Shown piece by piece: positions 1 through 10,500 of a DNA stretch of 64,000 nucleotides. This DNA comes from Bolinopsis microptera (taxonomy: Eukaryota; Ctenophora; Tentaculata; Lobata; Bolinopsidae): the NCBI RefSeq assembly GCF_026151205.1, contig NC_087075.1, positions 10,648,303-10,712,302 on the forward strand, written 5' to 3'. A program made the position numbers and the translations under genes. Under the pieces are notes generated by a model. It was not told where the DNA came from. It made no database searches and was given only the letters and a program-made list of their open reading frames with translations. Each line of letters opens with the position of its first letter. Positions within the stretch are counted from its first letter, which is position 1.

Positions 1-110
1 CTACATATGCCTCATGATAATAATGTCGTATATTTTTAATTCTCTTTGCTGTATTGTATAATGTACTATTTGTAAAAGTTTCAAATCAAATCAAATCAAA
101 TCAAATCAAC
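1..110 (+). mobile_element. 3' end of a LINE copy with AATCA-repeat tail
   Basis: The segment ends in a run of 5-bp repeats (AATCA)n at about 82-110, preceded by a TTGTAAAAGTTTC stretch. The same stretch and the same tail end the LINE at 20400-21785, so the two are 3' ends of one family. Only the last ~100 bases are inside the window and no coding sequence is visible. Confidence 0.6.
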
Positions 111-860
111 GTTTGTTTTATTTTGTTAAAAATTTGACAGTGGGACTGATAAACATTTTTTTTATATACAATAAAGTAATTCAAGTGTTGCAATTGGCAG
201 AGCACAATACAGAGGTAACGGAAATTGTCCACTGCTACCAATATTATATAATATGGAATATCAAAAATCAAATATATACACATCTACTCCATCATAGGGG
301 CAGGGATGAGGTTATAAGAGACTGATAAACATTGAACCTAAGAATATCCTTAATCTGGCCCCTGTATTGATGGCACATGACTGGCACTTGGCATAGCAGT
401 AATAAAATTTGATCTTTTGAAGCAACGCCTTTTCAACATTTTACAAATTCAAAATTGCAAAAATAACATTACATGTATCACTTTCTCGAGAAAGTTTCAC
501 TGAGGGAAAAGGAGTCTTAAGATCAAGTAGACCCATTCATTCACCATTAGTTTTTTGACGTATTAAGGATCTAAGGATAATATACCTATGAAACATTTTT
601 CTCAATACACAGGGCATCGAAGATACAATCAACATGGCAAAGGTAAATGTCCATTCGAAGATTTAAAATTTTGAGTATTAAGTTGTTGAAAATGTGAATG
701 ATCAAAAACAGTAACCAACAATGAACAAATCAAACTGCCAAATTAATTATTAAATAAAAGTTCTAGACAAGGGATAGTTAAAAACAACACCAAGTCTAAT
801 CTTTCCCCAAAGCAAATAACTAAATATCAAAAGTTCATTGTAATTTTTGTCAATATTTAT
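111..860. other. AT-rich intergenic DNA, nothing recognised
   Basis: Only two short antisense-overlapping open frames of 60-70 codons occur here. They have no start context, family resemblance or splice structure, so I see no gene, RNA or repeat that can be supported. Confidence 0.5.
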
Positions 861-883
861 TGTTTGCTCTAACCAGAGCCCTC

Positions 884-2050
884 TCGCTTGCAGTAGCGCG
901 CGACCGTGGCAAGCTAAGGAGTATATTACTGGGCCGCGCTCAGCCTGTCATTCTGCCTAATCTCTATATGTTTATGAACATGATAGCCTGAGGTCCCCAA
1001 GTAAGGAGTATATTCTACTTGTGAAACAAGCGCGTCACGCAGTACGCGTATACACATGGCTATGCATGAAATCTATTGTCATAAGCTAAATTTCGGAGAT
1101 AATACAGATCAAAAATATTATTCATATAAAGATTTTTTATAATTTTTCATAAATCATGCACAATCAGCGATAATATATTGCTTTGGGGTCTTCCTTTTCT
1201 CAGCTTGGTAAGTCCAGTGTATTGATGGCAAAAATGAGGTAAGAAAACGCTGGTCCGTCAACAGGACCCCTTAAAATATGTTCAATGTTTTTAACTTTCT
1301 CCACCGACTACGGGCCACTTTTTCTGACAATGGTTCAGCATTTGGCATTGCAGCGTTTATACAAGTTTTTGTCAGAGAATTACAAACATTTTGGACTAAT
1401 TATTCGCAACGTTTGTTAATTGACGATGTCAATTCATGGCAGCTCGGCGCGGCACAGTAGCGCATCGCGCTACAACAACGGGTGTTACTCTTGACGGATG
1501 GTACTTGTCTAAATTTTATCGAAGTAGAGCGCGACTCAGCGCGCTCCTAGCTTTCTTCTCGAAATATTGGCCAGAGGTATTTAATCATTCATTGTCATAC
1601 GTTGTATGACCAGCCGCGCACGAGTGCGCGGCTCCCCTGTATCGTAGAAATTCTATAGAGTGGGTTCCACCATATAGTGAAACGACCGTGGGGGTCACGA
1701 CGTGATACAAATCATCCAAAAGCTTTGTAAAGTTTTAAAATATTAAATAATTTACTACCAGACGCATACTATTCCATATTTGTATTTATAATTATATTCA
1801 TTAATTCCTCCAAAGTACTTGATTCACGATGTCAATCCTTCGCATCTCGCCGATCTGCATACGTGGTTGCGAGAAGAATTATTTGATGCGCGGCGCGACC
1901 CAGTAGTGCATCGCGCTACAATGAAATTGCTTGTCATACGTTGTATGACCCGCCGCGCACGAGTGCGCGGCTCCCCCTGTATCGCCGAAACTCTACAGGG
2001 GTTTCCACTATAGTGAAGCGACCGTAGGGTCACCACATGATACAAGAAAT
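884..2050. repeat. Mosaic of GC-rich dispersed repeats (left copy)
   Basis: GC-rich blocks stand out from the AT-rich surroundings. Blocks at 1590-1700 and 1927-2045 are diverged copies of one another: both begin with a GTCATACGTTGTATGACC motif, continue into a CCGCGCACGAGTGCGCGG palindrome and end near GTGATACAA. Blocks at 1416-1472 and 1820-1920 share a CAGTAGYGCATCGCGCTACAA motif after a GATGTCAAT start. The same blocks recur at 40390-41280 in other orders and orientations. The CAGTAG..GCGC..CTACAA part vaguely resembles a tRNA D-arm, so a SINE is possible, but no B box was found. The block at 930-985 (reverse) also recurs at 3325-3365 and 46505-46560. Confidence 0.55.
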
Positions 2051-2158
2051 TGCTACATTACGTAAGCCAAGCTTCGCATACGAACATGTGTAATTTAATT
2101 ATGCATAATGACTTGAAAATTAGTGGAAGATGATTTTTAAAAACGTCTTATTTATAAT

Positions 2159-2479
2159 TTAACGGGTGATACTCGTAAAATATTTGTTCCATATATTAGG
2201 ACCGTCGACGAGTCCAACTCGGCGCGCGTCCTAGTAGGTTATAAACCTACAAATATATAATATACTACATACTAGGCACTAGGGATATGTGCGCTTGTGG
2301 CTACTGGCTTGGTAAATCATAAATTTTCGATACATAGCTTGATACATACATATATAGCTTTATTATTGCAGTCTTACTTTATAAGATAACCTATGTTTGT
2401 AGGTTTACAACCTACCGCAAGACGCGCGCCGAGTTGGACTAATATATGGAACAGATATTATACGAGTATCACCCGTTAA
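2159..2479. mobile_element. TTAA-flanked MITE with ~90-bp TIRs
   Basis: A 313-bp element (2163-2475) is bounded on both sides by TTAA. Both ends start CGGGTGATACTCGTA and remain near-identical through the TTCCATATATTAG motif and a GTCCAACTCGGCGCGCGTC block, then ACCTACAAA. The inside is non-coding. TTAA target duplication is the hallmark of piggyBac and Kolobok type elements, so this is most likely a non-autonomous member of such a family. Partial copies lie at 3377-3475 and 40588-40760. Confidence 0.75.
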
Positions 2480-3376
2480 CTTGTTGTTCATTGTTAATGA
2501 ACTGGCCGACGGCCGTGACCTGGTGAGCGCTTTTTCGTAGCATTTCATGCCTCGGGACATAAGTACTTCGAAGAATGAAGAAATTTAGACAAGTAACATT
2601 AGTCATTGCAATTAATTGAAATTGTTAATCTTTCCGCGCTGCTCGGCGTGGTCCATATAATAATATTATAATTCGAAAGATTCTTTTTTACGACCGCCCA
2701 CGTGCAAATCAGACGAAAAATATGAACTTGCGTAGTAACCATGGTAACGAAGGTTATTACACGTGCACGTGCAATGATTTGTGATTGTTTTAACGTCATT
2801 TTGATCGGTTTTGTTGATCATATTACGCTGTGTTTATATTAGTAGAAACAATATTTAAATTGGCTGTATCTTCGGTTTTGTAGGATATTATTTGACGCGA
2901 TTTAAACTTACTAACAAAAAACACTATTAGCTTCCTCCCTGTGACCACGGGTTTTCTAGTAGTAATATAATACAGTGCATGGCGCATCTGATTGCCTATC
3001 TAACGAAGATCTTAGATCCCAGTAGTGCTAAGTGCAATGCACTAAAAATAGCGCTAACAAATCCGTCAATGTTACTTTGTGCTTTGAAGCTTTTGTAAAT
3101 TGTAAGGATTTGCTCAGTGCATGTAATGGGATAATATTTCGTTATAAGAAATTGATCAGATCCGTCAACAACTTATATCATGCATATTGCATAAGCTGTG
3201 GGAACGTTTTTCAATTTGAATTAACGTTAGATATAAATGCCATGCATATGATTGTGAATTGAACTAAATCTTAACTTACCTCAGGCTATCATGTTCATTA
3301 TGCATTATGATTAACATAATAGAGATTCGAATAGAGATTCGGCGGAATGACAGGCTGAGCGCGGCCCAGTATAATC
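2480..3376. other. Intergenic DNA, nothing recognised
   Basis: There is no splice-consistent coding sequence. The small open frames of 66 and 76 codons here have low-complexity, family-less translations. The right edge (3325-3365) holds a copy of the GGCGGAATGACAGGCTGAG repeat also seen at 930-985 and 46530-46560. Confidence 0.45.
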
Positions 3377-3475
3377 TTAACGGGTGATACTCGTAAAATA
3401 TTCGTTCCAAATATCAGGACCGTCGACGAGTCCAACTCGGCGCGCGTCCTGGTAGGTTATAAACCTACAAACTAA
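3377..3475 (+). mobile_element. Solo end of the TTAA-type MITE
   Basis: TTAA is followed by the same CGGGTGATACTCGTAAAATA terminus as the full element at 2159-2479, through the GTCGACGAGTCC and AACCTACAAA parts. No matching second end is found nearby, so this is a truncated copy. Confidence 0.65.
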
Positions 3476-4218
3476 ATCAGTCGATTTAAAGTTATTATAA
3501 TTAACTATTAACTGTCATGCAACGTTAATATAATCGATATTTATTTCTATTGATTCACGTCTCACGATTAACAAAAATGGGGACTTTAGCTTTATCAGAA
3601 ACTGACAAAAAACAATGATCATTAGATCGAAATACGATCAGCTGACGTACTTTATATTGATAATAAACTATTTTAAAAGTATACATATTGTTCTGAGATT
3701 TTAATATAGTAAATACAAATGATAAATTTCAAGATCAATGGCTTTTAAACTTAAAGCACATGCATGATTGAACAAACAAAAAATAACTCCACACTGTACT
3801 ATATTGACATTGTGTAATGTGTATCAGCACTCCAATCGAAGTGATATTATGATATTGATTTTACATCCCAATTTCATCAGAAAGTCTTCCTATTCAATGT
3901 CTCGATCTGAAAGTTCTTTGAAAATCTCAGAAAGTCTTTGAATGGCTCATAAACTCTTGTTATTAGATTTTGTTAAGTCTAACAAGGACGGGTTGCTTTC
4001 GTTTCGAGTGTGGGCTGGGATTGTACGCACAAACGAACTCCCTGAAATTGGAAGGTCATTATTCATCAAGCAGTTATTATTAATTATTATATTTATACGG
4101 CAAAAGATGCACATCATTTTAGGGGTACCACTTTCGTAGATTATTTAATATTTACCTTTTGAAATCTTACTCAGTACTCATATCTGACATAGTGCTAAAT
4201 TCAAAATTTAATTTGATA

Positions 4219-5597
4219 CTAGGTAACTAACTTAAACAAAGAAAGCGGAATATCTGGGGCGGACGAGGGTTCAATGTATTGATCCCGAGATATCACGACT
4301 TGTTGATCCTGACCGTCATGATCTAATTCCCATGCCTTATAGTTGCACCTGTGAAAGTGAGCGTCAAAAATACCTAACATTGTTTGTATTAATTTTCGAC
4401 TTAAGCTTATTCTTAACTGGTTTGACTATCTGAGAAATAATCGATGAGCTTACAGTTATAATTATAGCTAGTACTAGTAGTAGGATAAGTAAGGTTATCT
4501 TTACCTGTCGGAAGTTTTTCTAGGTGTCTCAAGTTCTCCTCCAGCAGTAAAACACAATCTGGGAAATCTTGACTCTTGTTGAGACGATGGTTGAGATTGC
4601 GTTACTCTTGGCGGATTGATCCCTGATGAGTGTAATTCAAAAGTGGATGATCACGTCAAAACACGGTTAATGCTAATACTCATATAATATTACATGTAAA
4701 TCGACATGCACAGTGCCAGCATCATCAATATTTTGACGACCCTCATCTCCTTTGATTTTGATTTATCGGCGTGCGGTTTGAATAAGCGGGGAATGTTTCG
4801 TAACTTGTCACTTGCAAGATCAAAGATGAATCAATGATTTAATATTACTCTATATGCGGCGGTTGGAAAATTGTTTGTAAGACGCTTTGAATGACCACAT
4901 TTAAAACCATTGTTATGCTGATTTTACATTTTCCAGTCGGAATGTCTCATTGCGGTCCGTCAAATTCCATGTTTTTCACAATTTATTCAGATTTAAATAT
5001 CTAAACTTAAAGTGAGGAAAAAAAATGATAAGCACACAAGTGACAAACGAATTAATTTTAAGCAGCTAATTTTTACATAATGAAATCGCAAATCAAACTG
5101 TTTATACTTGAAATCTTAAAAAGTTTGCAGTAACTAGTGGTTTAGAAAGAAAGATCTAGAAAAAAAGATCAACTGTACCTGTTTTGGAACGTTGTATTTT
5201 ATCCTCTGGAATTGTTGGTAGTTCAATAACTGTTGCCTGGTCCCATTTATATTTGTGAATTTTAAATCTGGTGTCCTGTATTAAAAAGAATCAACAAAAA
5301 GAAAATAGTTAACATGTTTTGTTGCGAAGAAAGTTCTAGCAAAAGGACCACATCAATATTTATAGAAAACTTCGAAAGAAAACAAAAGAAAGAAACAAGG
5401 GTTCACAACCAACAACTTTCGCGTACGTTAAACTTGCGTTTTTCCTTTTCCCGGTTCCCTTCTTTTCTCCAGGGATTCGTCCGAGACCGGTTGCTTCTAA
5501 CAACAAGTCTTAATTGCTCTTTAAAGAACAGAAGTTCTAGGTTCCTCTCCATCTTCTCAGTCGGATCCTCCGTCGGAGGAACACATGAAGACGTCAT
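4219..5597 (-). CDS. Unrecognised four-exon gene
   Basis: I do not recognise the product. Three exons are well supported by GT-AG borders and matching phases: 5275-5179 (ends phase 1), 4622-4505 (ends phase 2) and 4348-4219, ending in TAG. They encode hydrophilic sequence (DTRFKIHKYKW..., GINPPRVTQSQ..., RCNYKAWELDH...). A first exon 5597-5427 is proposed: ATG opening MTSSCVPPTEDP, a basic stretch, and a phase-0 donor GTACGC that joins in frame; this exon is less certain. The joined product would be 171 residues with no signal peptide and no clear domain. A separate frame at 5952-5749 encodes a hydrophobic leucine-rich segment (RIVLLLLLVSGLSYSFLWLL) that could be an upstream transmembrane exon, but stops and a frame change separate it. 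The gene lies on the same strand as NPC1, downstream of it. Confidence 0.6.
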
Positions 5598-7499
5598 AAT
5601 AACGTTTCCCAGAAGTCTCGATTTTGTTAAAATACAGTGTACAGAAGGTGTTACAATTTTCAAAAGTCTTGAACTCGTTGGTTTGAAATACAGAATATCT
5701 TTTAGTTCTTTCCACCGTATATCTTTATCTATTTACACAAATACAAGCTTAAGAAGACCTACGCCCGAAATAATTTTCCGATATAATCGATTTCAGATCC
5801 GTCACCAATCTCAACAACCACAAAAAGCTATAACTCAAACCGGAAACCAACAGCAATAAAAGGACAATGCGACTTATCCAGCTCCACACGTGACACGACA
5901 AATTATCAATAAGTCGTTTCTTAACCGTTATACTGTTGTACAAACCGTGCAACAGTCCGAATCATTTAAACTAACAACAATCGGAATAACAAAGCACGCT
6001 AAGTGCCAATCACATAGTGAGGGAGACGACACCACTAAGGCTGCTTGTTGGGAAAGAAGTGCATGTAAAAATTATTACATAACGTTAAAAGTAATGTGTT
6101 AGAGTTAGACAACGAGTTGCGGCGGGAGTTAATTAACGGAATAACATTTTGAGGATTTATCACTATCAGTTACAGATGTGAATATCTTTAACATCTATAA
6201 CTATAGATGTTAGAGATATACAAAAAACGCACGAAAAAAAAACCTAATGGTACGGTTATCTTACAGTTATATGTTATTAAATAACACTGTATGTCATGCA
6301 GTGTATATAAAAGCAGTGGTCTGTTTGGTTTTCAGCTTTACAACATGTAATCGTGTTAATGTTATCGGCAGCCTGTTATCTATTTGGATTATACATAGAA
6401 AGAGATAATACGGTTTAGAATCGATGACCTCAATCCGAAAAAATTACTTTTTACAGGACGGCACGAAACAGCACAGCACAAAAGGATCCCTGGACACGAC
6501 TCACTCACTCAGCACAATTTTGGGTTCGACACAAAAACTTAAACTAAAAGACATGGCATGGCACGACGAAATCCTTAGACGCCATCAATTTCATCACGCC
6601 AATCGCGGACATTGAATAAACCGTAACGTTGTATAGTTCACCTTGACACACGCTGCAACCCCTTATCATACTCTGCATACCCCGCGCCACCTCTCAGGCG
6701 CGCCACCTCTCAGCCACCACTCGTAGGTACGTGGGAACTCGAGTAGTAAGACTAAGAAGAGTTTAAAATGTTCTAGAATCTTTCTTGCTGAATGAATTAA
6801 CTCTATTTATTGGAGACTATTTTCACTACTAGTACTAACTAAAACCGTCTTTCAAAAGCTCAATATGCTTGTCGTAGCGGTAAAACGATGACTATGGTCA
6901 CAAATTTCAATTTTTTGACGTAAACGTCCTGTATGTAGTAGAAATAAAACCATTTTATCTTGTATAAAATTAAAACCTATCGCAATTTTTTATTACTTCT
7001 TAAAAAATGGGTTTATATTTTAAACTAAAATTTAAATTCAACCAAATCGGTTACGTGTTTGTATAACTGTAAAAATTAGCAAACTCAAGAAAACCGTTAT
7101 AATGATAATAATATCCTTGCCTAAATCTTGTTGGAAATCTAAATGAGAATAAAACATACATAAAACGTAATAATTTCATTTGATCAGCATGATTTGAACA
7201 AGATTTTATTTGTCTTATCAAATCTGCACCAAATAATACCGTTCCACATTAACCACAGCTTAATGTAATAGTCTTCACATACAATAACATTGGCTACCTT
7301 GATTCTTAATTGTAAAATATCTTTACAGTTTAATCTAGATAAAAATCATGAAATGATAACCTCTACAAGGGCGACCTAACAGATAAAAAAACATTATTAC
7401 ATACTAATGAAACGGAAATTCCTAAGCTAAATCCGGTTTCAAAATTGACCAACCCTTCTTTGTTTACAGGTCAACTTGTTCATGCCAAAACCACACAAC
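5598..7499. other. Intergenic DNA between the unrecognised gene and NPC1
   Basis: This stretch should contain the promoter of the minus-strand gene below 5.6 kb and the NPC1 3' flank. A TATATAAAAG motif at 6304-6313 reads on the plus strand, but no plus-strand gene follows it convincingly; the 63-codon frame at 6424-6615 has no family resemblance. The rest is AT-rich and featureless. Confidence 0.4.
6304..6313 (+). promoter_or_regulatory. TATA-like box, plus strand
   Basis: TATATAAAAG matches the metazoan TATA consensus. No identifiable gene lies directly downstream, so its use is uncertain. Confidence 0.25.
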
Positions 7500-7505
7500 T
7501 TTATT
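7500..7505 (-). terminator. Candidate NPC1 polyadenylation signal
   Basis: AATAAA on the minus strand lies about 90 nt after the NPC1 stop codon. It is the nearest canonical hexamer; a very short 3' UTR would result. Confidence 0.45.
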
Positions 7506-7595
7506 ATGTTGTCCTATACCCAATCAAATAGTTAACCTAATCACTTAATAAACTAGCTAATTACCCGATTAACAAGTCAATCTACCACGTACTAG

Positions 7596-10500
7596 TTAAT
7601 CGCCAAGGAATCCTAAAAATGCGGGTAAAAATATAATGGTATGTGCCACACACAAAACATTAATTGTAAAGAACATTTTGAAATAAAAGATAACAAAAAG
7701 CTGGGATTTAGCGGCCGCAAGAACTATCACCCCAACAAAGTTCGTCATGGCAATCCCACTTACAATAGCAGGTCCAGTCTTTCTCACCGCACTTCTAGCC
7801 TTCTTCATCCTCCCCACCTCTTTGCTCATAGTATACGCTTGTACAATATTAGCTGAAAACTCCACAGCAATTCCAACTGACATGAGAAGGTTAACCAGAG
7901 ATAAGGCATTTAGAGGGATATCCAGGTACACCATGCTCCCGATCATATCCACTGTGCACATTGTTACAGACAGCATCACACACAGTGCCGCATGGACCTG
8001 GAACCCTAGCAGCACTAATGCGACTATGAAAGTAGCTATTACAGTGACCACCAGATTAACCGCGCATTCACGCACGATAGTATCGTACTGCTCGTAGTAC
8101 GGGTAGAAAGAAGAGTAAGCGTACACTTGGATGATGTCATTGTTAGCGTTCACCTCGTCTGCAATCACCAGGGCTTGTTGTCGGGCGGTGATGAAGTCGT
8201 GAGATGTGGAGAGTCTGCCGTGGGAGGAAGTGAAGCGACCAGAGATAACGGATCTGTTTGAGGAGGAGAACTTGACGCTGTTGGAGTGGGAGACTGCTCC
8301 ACCTGGGGGAGGGAGGCGGTGTTAATTATATAATACCACTTTAACATGTACAATTAATAAACTAACCAATTAAATGGGCACCTTGCAAGAGTGAACTATT
8401 CGGGTGGTTCAAATATTTTACTGTCACTGAAAGAGAAACAAAATATTGTTACCTTTAGAACACCCAGACCCATCTGTTCTAGGAACATCAGATATGAACC
8501 ACTGCATGTACTTATACTTTGTTTCATCAGTCAGACTATCTCTATCACACTCCCCACAACCCTCTCTCTCCTCTATCGACGGACAGAACTGGTCCCCTTA
8601 TTCCAGCAACATGGATCTGATTCCAGCCAGTTTTCACTGAACACTTGCATGAATGAGCTTCCCTTACCGGTGATATACTGAAAATCTACTGAATCTCCGT
8701 ATTTATTGATAGTTCTGAGTAACGAGTCTGTGTTTGAGATTAGCTCTCCGTATGTTTTATCTTCGTATACATCTAAAGGTGAGCCGTCTTTAGATTTAAA
8801 AACAAAAGACATTCCAGGTCCTATCCTATAGTCATTGTAGGCGATGTGGTAATAGTCGAGAAGATACGAGTCACTGGGTAGAGCCATGGTAGGTTCTAGA
8901 CCTAATTTGAGGTCCGGTATCAACATGACGTTAGCAATTGTGAAACAGCCGAAGAAGATGAGGATAAACGCAGGGATCCATTTGTTGTAAAGCAGATATT
9001 TGGACCAGTATTCTTCAATAAACCATCTTGTGGGACCTCTGTCGGCTTGGCTCAGTTCAGTTTTTACGCAGCATAGCACATCGAGCCTGGACAATTTGAA
9101 ATGATTTCAACCGATAGACAAATTAGATTAAAGTTCCAGAATAATCTATGTGATGAGTTGTTCACATGCTCCAAAATCGCATCATTAATATTAATTTTGT
9201 AAATAGTGTATTGTAAAATAATTTTGTAAATAGTGCCTGACACACAACCTATGTGATCTAATAAACCACTGAGGTCACAGCCAGATCACTATTGACCTAC
9301 TTGGCAATGTGAATTATTTACCTGCCGCTGAGCTGCCTCTTGAGATCCAAACGTATAAGAATCAAGAACACAGTGCTCTGTAAGATAAAGTTCATAAGCA
9401 GAGCAATGGTAGCGTTGTAGGCAAAGTTCTGGACAGAGGGCATGAAGGAGAGAGACCCAAGAGCGAATGCTACCTGAATGAAGGGCAGATTAGATACGAT
9501 AAATTTAAAATTTCAGAGAATTAGAGATTAGATAAGATACACAAATCGGATTACCCGTTCAAAAATATCTATCAAAGTCAACGCGTTCTTTGAATCGTAG
9601 ATCATACGTAACGGCGGATTTCAATTTAAGTTACCCGATCAAATGGCAATCACTAAATGTTAAAACGTATAAAATAAAGTTAGAAAACTTACCATCTGAC
9701 AGAGTGAACTGAGGATCATGGCAGGGAACACATCCCTCATCATTGAGCTCAAGATCCCTCTAATAGCTGTAGAGTTGAGGGTCTCATCCCGCTCTATCTT
9801 CTCGCTGATTATCCGCTGTATTCCCTGTTACAATTACTGTTGTTAGGTCGGGCAGATTGAGACTCAGAAGTTTACTGACGCCCGAAGTCATCGCCTATTT
9901 TGTTTTAATGGATTAAATGTCAAAGATGTTCACGTGTAAAATAGAGAATTTTAAAAATTACGTTTCCTTAAAACGGGTTTGTAGGAAGAAAGTCTAGACC
10001 TTTTTATCTGAGAATCACACAAACCTGCACCATGATGTAAACATTGTCCACTCCGACAGCTAAAATCAAGAAGGGTATAACTTCAACAACTATCAGTGTA
10101 GTAGGGAGTCCAGCGTAGGACGTCGCGCCCAGAGCACTCACCACGCTTACCAGTACTATGACGACGCCTCCCACCCCTAGCAACGCCTGGGATTGGTTTG
10201 ATTTTTGCACGTGGGACTTATGAGCGGTTCTGATTGGTTGGTAGTTATAGCTGCTTTGGGAATGACCACGCTGCAAGGGGGGTTCTATTGCACGTTAAAG
10301 AGTGAATTTTACATGCAATAAAACCATGCAGATAGCAGGATCAGCCGTGCAAAAATTAACACATTATGCAATAATAAAAAGACGAAATTTATCAAAATGG
10401 GTTTTTTAACATGTTTTATAACTCAGCTCCTACCTTTGAGTTGAGTAGGCAACCTTTAAAGGAACAGTCAATGTCCCCGAGTGTTATTCCTACATACACG

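Noticed and set aside
905-2000. tRNA gene in the CAGTAG..GCGCTACAA blocks
   Set aside because: No cloverleaf or B box could be traced; at most a tRNA-derived SINE piece.
2200-2255. Hammerhead-ribozyme-like phrase GTCGACGAGTCC in the TTAA-MITE
   Set aside because: The CTGANGA box is not complete and the required GAAA after stem II is missing on either strand.
5314-5859. 181-codon plus-strand frame
   Set aside because: It overlaps the better-supported minus-strand first exon region, has no family resemblance and no splice partners.
7641-8097. Plus-strand frames over the last NPC1 exon
   Set aside because: They are antisense shadows of a strongly conserved coding exon.
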